Below, piece after piece: positions 8,442-12,583 of a DNA stretch of 12,583 bases; the stretch's first letter is position 1; each line of letters starts with the position of its first letter. Below the pieces are notes generated by a model that saw only the letters and a program-made list of their open reading frames with translations, was not told where the DNA came from and did no database searches. The position numbers and the translations under genes were made by a program. The DNA comes from Cephalothrix simula (Eukaryota > Nemertea > Palaeonemertea > Archinemertea > Cephalotrichidae): the NCBI GenBank assembly GCA_035591015.1, contig JAXIUW010183514.1, positions 1-12,583 of the forward strand, read 5' to 3'.

Positions 8442-8669
8442 GAAAATTTAGGGATTCTACGAAATATGGAAACAGGGAAAATTTAAAAATCATAAGTTTA
8501 TAAAGAGGGGTCATATAAGACTCTAAAAGCTAATTTATGTATGGTTTCATGCTTCTCGATATGATAAGCCCCTGCTTTAGTCTTTATTGACCCCTATAAG
8601 GGAATTTAAATATTGGTTTCCATATTTTATGTTTCCTGTTACCAGGTTTCGTAGAATCCCGAAAATTTA
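8442..8669. mobile_element. MITE-like element of 210 bp with 9-bp target-site duplication
   Basis: The element spans 8451-8660. Its ends are a perfect 14-bp terminal inverted repeat, GGGATTCTACGAAA and its complement. It is flanked on both sides by the direct repeat GAAAATTTA (8442-8450 and 8661-8669). The inner arms pair imperfectly over roughly 80 bases each, including AGGGGTCA and AAGACT blocks, leaving a loop of about 40 bases near 8531-8570. There is no coding capacity, so it would be a non-autonomous DNA transposon. A 9-bp duplication fits Mutator-like or Merlin elements rather than hAT (8 bp) or Tc1/mariner (TA). Superfamily is inference. Confidence 0.85.
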
Positions 8670-9438
8670 TTATCGATACGCAAATTTATATTTTTTTAAA
8701 CAGCTGTTTAATTCAATCTATATATGATCATATATTATATAAAGATGTTGGTATTTTTTTAAAGAAAGGTTGCGTGTCCTATCTTGAAATCGGATGTTTC
8801 TTGTATGGTATATGATATCTGTGAACAAAAACAACCTTTTTGATAAAAATTATAATTTTGGTGGGATATGAAGAAAGTTCATGAATTTTATATCTTTGAA
8901 CATATTATTTCTCTATCTTATCAAAATCAGACAACTTTAAGGCATTGTACTTTAAGATTATTCGGACACTGGCCATTTAATAGCCAGTTTGAAATAAAAT
9001 ATTATAAGAAAAAAATATTATAAAAGAGATGAATGGACTTACGTCAAATATGGTATGTTCAATTTTTATTTTTTCCCCAATTTTTCCCAGGAAAAACTGT
9101 TAAATTTTTTATTTTATCGTGGGAGACCATGTTGTCGATAGTATAAGAACTGTAAATTCGATCCTGCCTTCCCTTGAGTTTTTCTTAATTAGCAAATGAA
9201 ATTAGTTTTGGGATACCTCTAAGGTTGAAGAGGGGAAACTTCGTCTGTTCTGTGAAATCAGATACGTTTAAAATAATTTGTTCGATTTAAAGTGTTAAAT
9301 ATTTTGAGGTCACCGCAAAGGATCCAAACGGGTCTTCCTGTTTTAAAGAAAAAAGATAAAATGGGTAGGAAGTTATACCGAATGATCATTAATCCTCTAC
9401 ACGAATTTCAACTGGTTTTTGGAAGCAAAATTAATTAT
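8670..9438. other. AT-rich stretch with no supported gene
   Basis: The sequence is poly-A/T-rich with short direct repeats (AAATATTATAA twice near 8996-9022) and a small hairpin ACTGGC/GCCAGT near 8967-8985. No exon, RNA gene or element boundary is supported. Confidence 0.45.
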
Positions 9439-9470
9439 CACGTGCCTGTCATGTGACCTGATGACGTAGG
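9439..9470. promoter_or_regulatory. Cluster of E-box, CATGTGAC and CRE-like sites
   Basis: Within 32 bases lie CACGTG (9439-9444), the palindrome GTCATGTGAC (9448-9457, the extended E-box bound by MiT/TFE and USF-type bHLH-zip factors) and TGATGACGTAGG (9459-9470, an ATF/CREB half site). This density in AT-rich DNA suggests a regulatory element, possibly for the candidate minus-strand gene to the right. Occupancy is not shown by the sequence. Confidence 0.4.
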
Positions 9471-9690
9471 CATATATTGTAATTGAGGAAATCACTGCCT
9501 TTTCAACTTCTCAGGAGCAACAATCTGAATGCTCCTCCTGATGAGATCTTGTTTGTCCTTAATGCATGCTTGAATAATCAATCAGCAGCTAATTGACGTA
9601 TTACTTGTAATGAAATTTTCATTAAGGGTCTGAGATGATGAGTTGCCATGCCTTATTAAGGGTGGACGAATGTCATTATTGTTTTCTAAA

Positions 9691-9816
9691 TTAGTATGAG
9701 ACGAAAATCTTCTCTTGCGACTTCGATCTTAAATCCAATTTATCGAATATTATTGTCTCTACACAAAACAGGGGCTCATCACGAAACGAATTGTGATCAT
9801 TAGCTGTTAGCGACAT
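9691..9816 (-). CDS. Small open frame or possible exon, 41 codons
   Basis: On the minus strand a pyrimidine-rich tract and TTCTCCCAG immediately precede ATG at 9816. The frame begins MSLTANDHNSFRDEPLF and stops at TAA (9691-9693). The composition is balanced and the acceptor is good, but there is no clear donor, and the frame does not follow in phase from the upstream candidate exon ending at 10168. It could be an exon read in another frame, a separate small gene, or chance. Confidence 0.2.
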   Translation of the reverse strand: MSLTANDHNSFRDEPLFCVETIIFDKLDLRSKSQEKIFVSY

Positions 9817-9829
9817 CTGGGAGAAAATC

Positions 9830-10160
9830 GAAACTAATCCAAATAGCCGCACATGTGCAGTAAAAAAATCTTAACGAGCCCATTTCATTTTATCAGTCAA
9901 TCAGTCCTATGTCCTTAATTGAGACTTGAGATGTTTCCATAGTTAGATAACAGTAGCCTTTAATTTTCATCATCCCTAATGACGAGTTGCTATAGTTTTC
10001 GATTTTCGAAACCTTTTCTGATTATCTCGCTCAGGGCATCGATATTTTTAGATAGAAGAAGGTAATATTTTTTTACCAATTAACTGAAAGAGTATTTTTC
10101 TTATAGTGTCTGATGTTCTGTCACTCTATTCGTCGATTTTTTTGTTATATCCTGTAGGAA
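9830..10160. other. No supported gene
   Basis: This AT-rich stretch has no convincing exon. A plus-strand frame is open from about 10110 through the GC-richer segment to about 10310 but lacks splice signals and a start, and it mirrors the minus-strand candidate. Confidence 0.35.
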
Positions 10161-10167
10161 AGCTTAC

Positions 10168-10294
10168 CAAAATAGCATTTTACTCGCATGTAGTTATTTA
10201 CATCAACTGCGTTCCATTTGTTCCCGGAGCTTGCTAGAGGACTTCCAAACTCCTCCTGACGGTGTTCTTGAATGGAACGCAAATTGGTCTTCTC
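10168..10294 (-). CDS. Candidate internal exon, unknown protein (42 codons)
   Basis: On the minus strand the frame opens after CCAGCTAG (EKTNLRSIQEHRQEEFGSPL...), stays open and ends one base into a codon at GTAAGC (10167-10162), a strong donor. It would join in phase 0 to the short MAEK exon ending at 10417. A rival acceptor four bases earlier gives a different frame that stops before the donor. The plus strand is also open here, so coding direction is not certain. The segment holds an 11-bp inverted repeat (10208-10218 and 10271-10281). No family is recognised. Confidence 0.3.
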
Positions 10295-10312
10295 CTAGCT
10301 GGAGCTAGGAGA
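10208..10312. repeat. Two inverted repeats in a GC-richer segment
   Basis: TGCGTTCCATT (10208-10218) is the perfect inverse of AATGGAACGCA (10271-10281). Next to it, TCTCCTAGCT and AGCTAGGAGA (10291-10312) form 10-bp arms around two bases. The second palindrome contains the candidate minus-strand acceptor. They may be chance within coding DNA or part of a small foldback repeat. Confidence 0.5.
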
Positions 10313-10416
10313 TGTCTTTGCTGACATCATGGCGGTCGAACGAGGAAAGAAATTTTACGATAATTGCTGCAATAAATTACCACCATGCAAACCCGAATAT
10401 TGATAAACTTTCTTAC

Positions 10417-10534
10417 CTTTTCCGCCATGTTATTTTCAGGTTTCGATAATCCTCTTCCTCCAGGTCCAGGGCAATATGAGCTCGGAGGTCCTCCGGGGGA
10501 CCTAGATATATGGCGGTAGGGTGATATATAGGGG
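10417..10534 (-). CDS. Candidate 5' exon of a minus-strand gene, start at 10428
   Basis: Read on the minus strand, ATG at 10428 has a good context (AACATGGCG) and encodes MAEK before GTAAGA (10416-10411), a strong donor. Acceptor-like TAG sites sit just before 10534 and 10501, so this may be a second exon with mostly 5' UTR. The frame is also open upstream (GPGGRGLSKPENN), so translation might begin earlier. AACATGGCGGAAA doubles as a YY1-like site often found at animal promoters. On the plus strand the same DNA is open as a PPGPGQY-containing peptide, which complicates the call. Confidence 0.35.
10440..10519 (+). other. Alternative plus-strand exon-like frame with a PGPGQY motif
   Basis: TTATTTTCAG ends at 10439, and the phase-2 frame that follows reads FDNPLPPGPGQYELGGPPGD before TAG at 10517-10519. 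PGPGxY is the signature of sperm-tail PG-rich (SHIPPO/STPG-type) repeats in axonemal proteins. One short motif in a GC-rich block that is also open on the other strand is weak evidence. It is recorded as a competitor to the minus-strand model. Confidence 0.2.
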
Positions 10535-10544
10535 CTATAAAAAG
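10534..10544 (+). promoter_or_regulatory. TATA-box-like GCTATAAAAAG
   Basis: GCTATAAAAAG matches the TATA consensus on the plus strand. A start would fall near 10565-10570. Read on the minus strand, the same bases provide a pyrimidine tract and TATAG acceptor for the candidate exon below 10534. I cannot tell which use, if either, is real. Confidence 0.25.
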
Positions 10545-10703
10545 TTTGTTTTACAGGTATATATAGAGGTTGGGTATTTTGAATGCCTATTTCATTTTTA
10601 TTTATCTCCCATTACTTTATTTGCAGAGAAAAAAAAAACTTAGTTCTGACTTCTGATCCAAAAAAGAATATGACTAAAAAATAGAATAATGTCAAAATCT
10701 TAC

Positions 10704-10790
10704 CTCTCTCACCTCCAGTCTCTGTTCTCTATCTTCTGTACTGTATACTCAGTGATGCTCTTATAGAAGCTTTCTTACATGCTGCTTGTG
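10704..10790 (-). other. Candidate 5' UTR exon of the minus-strand gene
   Basis: The minus strand has purine-rich sequence ending GGTGAGAGAG followed by GTAAGA (10703-10698), a consensus donor. CTATAAGAG near 10760 could act as a weak TATA element. This would be a non-coding first exon spliced to the exon below 10534. The 5' limit is a guess. Confidence 0.3.
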
Positions 10791-10809
10791 TATTTTAATC
10801 TCATGCTCT

Positions 10810-10852
10810 CTCGTGGGAATCGACCTAAAATATAAAATTACTGATCACGTGG
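10810..10852. promoter_or_regulatory. Su(H)/CSL-type site and E-box
   Basis: CGTGGGAA (10812-10819) matches the Su(H)/CSL consensus YGTGRGAA used in Notch signalling, and CACGTG (10846-10851) is a canonical E-box. Both lie between the candidate leftward and rightward transcripts. The motifs are short, so a regulatory role is inference from their position. Confidence 0.35.
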
Positions 10853-11129
10853 GATGTTTTTCGCGGTTTTTCGACTCCAGTTTATCCGAATTTTCCAACC
10901 TCGAACCCTGGATTTTATTTTTCCTTATCCTTGAGAATTAGTTAAGATTAACTAAAATCAGTACGAGCTTGTTGTTTGATCGGTTTAACCGATGCTCTTA
11001 AGTTATTTGGGACATCTGACATCTGGTATTATAGGAGAATAGCCGATGAGGCCGCATGTTTCTCATTAGGCTCAACTTCTCCGGGATGGGTAAAGGAAGT
11101 TATCAAGAACAAGCAGAACAGTATCTGAA

Positions 11130-11240
11130 TAGTAGAAACAAAGAGTGTACAGTGTAGGGTAGTGTTTGAAAGTAGCTCGTAATTTCTGTTAAGTTTTCAT
11201 TAATATTTTGAGGTAAGGGAGTAATATGCCAGCTAATACG
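11130..11240 (+). other. Candidate first exon of a rightward gene, start at 11226
   Basis: ATG at 11226 is followed by four codons (PANT) and then GTATGT at 11241, a good donor, ending in phase 0. A second donor, GAG then GTAAGG, lies at 11213 and would leave the exon entirely non-coding. The preceding sequence is purine-rich, UTR-like and without long frames. The remaining exons would lie beyond the window. No product can be suggested; two overlapping donors are the main support. Confidence 0.35.
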
Positions 11241-11246
11241 GTATGT

Positions 11247-12583
11247 ATCTTCTAGCTACATCTAACAAATTGATTTTCTGTTGCTGACCAATATTTATGG
11301 GACATTTGTATGAGAAAGTTTCAGTTCGGTTACTTGATTTGAAAGATTGATCTCAGATTGATATTGTTCTGGCTATCATATATATATGTTAAGATTTGGA
11401 GAGGGCTCATATTTGATGTCTAGATATGTTCAGATTTTTAGTATGAAGTAGGATTTACCAGAAAATTTGGAAATGGTAAGGTGGATGTACTTTTTAAACG
11501 TGATTTTTTAAAATTTGTGAAATTAGTTAAAATTCGTTATGTTTTTATCATTTACCAAACATTTAAAATAGTTAAAACAGCATTTCTAGTGTCTTCAATT
11601 AAAGTATACGCCAAATACCCATATTAAAGCAGATAAGACATGTAAGAGTTTGTATTCGCTCAACATGCTCAATACAACATTTGCCATTTAAAAAGAGTTT
11701 CTACAGAATGTGGGAACTGAAAACGGCTAAAACATTTTGTTAAATTAGTTGTAAGACAAAACCGTGACATTTATGAACCACACGACTGCCTTTTAGTCAA
11801 AAGATCTCGTTAGTTGAGAAAAGGGCTCTGTATGTTCCATATACCATGATTTAGTTTTCAGCTTTCGTATAGGCATTTTTCTAAAAAAATAGCGCTGGTT
11901 TAACCATTGTTCCTTTTAGTTTTGAGCATAAACTAAGATCATTAAATGCAAGAAACCTCTTTAAAATCATTTTAAATCATCTCAAACTATGTGTGATTCC
12001 AAATTCTTGCTGATTCTACATTCTACACTAGATTCAAAGAGATTAGATTATTGTGAATTACTGCATCTCAAGTACGTTCATCTGATACCATTTACTCCAT
12101 TGTAAGAATCCATTTTGGTGTGTAGAGTTGCATAACAAATGCAATAAGATGCAACTGTTAGACTAATGGCAAATCCATTACCAATGCTCAAGATCTGCAA
12201 TGTATAGTTGTATACTTGTGTGATCTTTTGTATAAGATTATTATTAAGACAATTCTTAAAAGTATGTTACGTAAACATAAAAACTAGACATACAATTTCG
12301 TCTTATTCTCGTATTTTTTATGTCATAAACATGTTTTTATCCATATATAATGAGTATTTTTTCCTTAGGATACGAAATGATTGCATAGATAGGTTTAGTA
12401 GGGATTATATCTAAGTATATTCGCAATTGAAAGATATAATGTAGTTTTCTGCGTTTTATATTGGTTTAGGGTAATCAATTGTTTCCGAGGGGGAACTTCG
12501 ATTTATTACATGTACTTACCAAATAATTATAAATATTATCTACCAAATAATATAAAGTTATTGCACGCTTTTTTGAGTGAAAT
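11247..12583. other. Probable intron, AT-rich, no supported exon
   Basis: If the exon at 11226 is real, this is its first intron. A 68-codon frame at 12208-12414 is isoleucine/tyrosine-rich, as random AT-rich DNA would give. Small features: a TAATGG/CCATTA hairpin near 12164-12181, and a direct repeat of TACCAAATAAT near 12517 and 12541. Confidence 0.4.

Noticed and set aside
9512-9545. CTGATGAG core resembling a hammerhead ribozyme, beside a CAGGAGCA/TGCTCC stem
   Set aside because: No GAAA partner or closing stems at the right spacing; CCGATGAG near 11044 fails for the same reason.
1-12583. CRISPR array, prokaryotic operon or phage-like system
   Set aside because: No regular spaced repeats, no ribosome binding sites, no long dense open frames; the window has eukaryotic character throughout.

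Overview
The window looks like AT-rich nuclear DNA from an animal, probably an invertebrate. I infer this from GT-AG splice signals around short open frames, long stretches without any gene, and animal-type binding motifs (CTCF-like, NRF1-like, CRE, YY1-like). There is no bacterial gene organisation, no rRNA or tRNA, and no CRISPR array. I cannot name the species. No complete gene is readable without transcripts, and I recognise no protein family with confidence.

Layout. 1-700 holds nothing I can support. At 720-796 a hairpin carries a CTCF-like core. 797-2170 is plain AT-rich sequence with small hairpins. 2180-3115 is a repeat-rich block with three copies of an NRF1-like octamer and a large imperfect inverted repeat. 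3116-3900 is unassigned, and a CCAAT-box/CRE pair follows at 3907-3929. A candidate plus-strand gene begins at 4378 (24-codon first exon with a strong donor). Further candidate exons lie at 5710, 6867 and 7399, with an AATAAA at 7167. In its putative first intron sits a perfect 58-bp palindrome (5341-5398) inside a diverged tandem duplication.

The clearest mobile element is a 210-bp MITE-like insertion (8451-8660) with 14-bp perfect terminal inverted repeats and a 9-bp target-site duplication. Around 9439-9470 there is a compact cluster of E-box, CATGTGAC and CRE-like sites.

From about 10160 to 11240 local GC rises and splice donors become dense. On the minus strand, three strong donors in series (10703, 10416, 10167) suggest the 5' end of a gene running left. 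On the plus strand, a short first exon (start at 11226, donor at 11241) suggests a gene running right and out of the window. Together they could form a head-to-head pair sharing the 10800-11130 interval, which has an E-box and a Su(H)/CSL-type site. This model is inference.

I found no evident new multi-gene system. The items best worth a second look are the palindrome, the MITE, the large inverted-repeat block, the CTCF-like hairpin and the possible divergent promoter.
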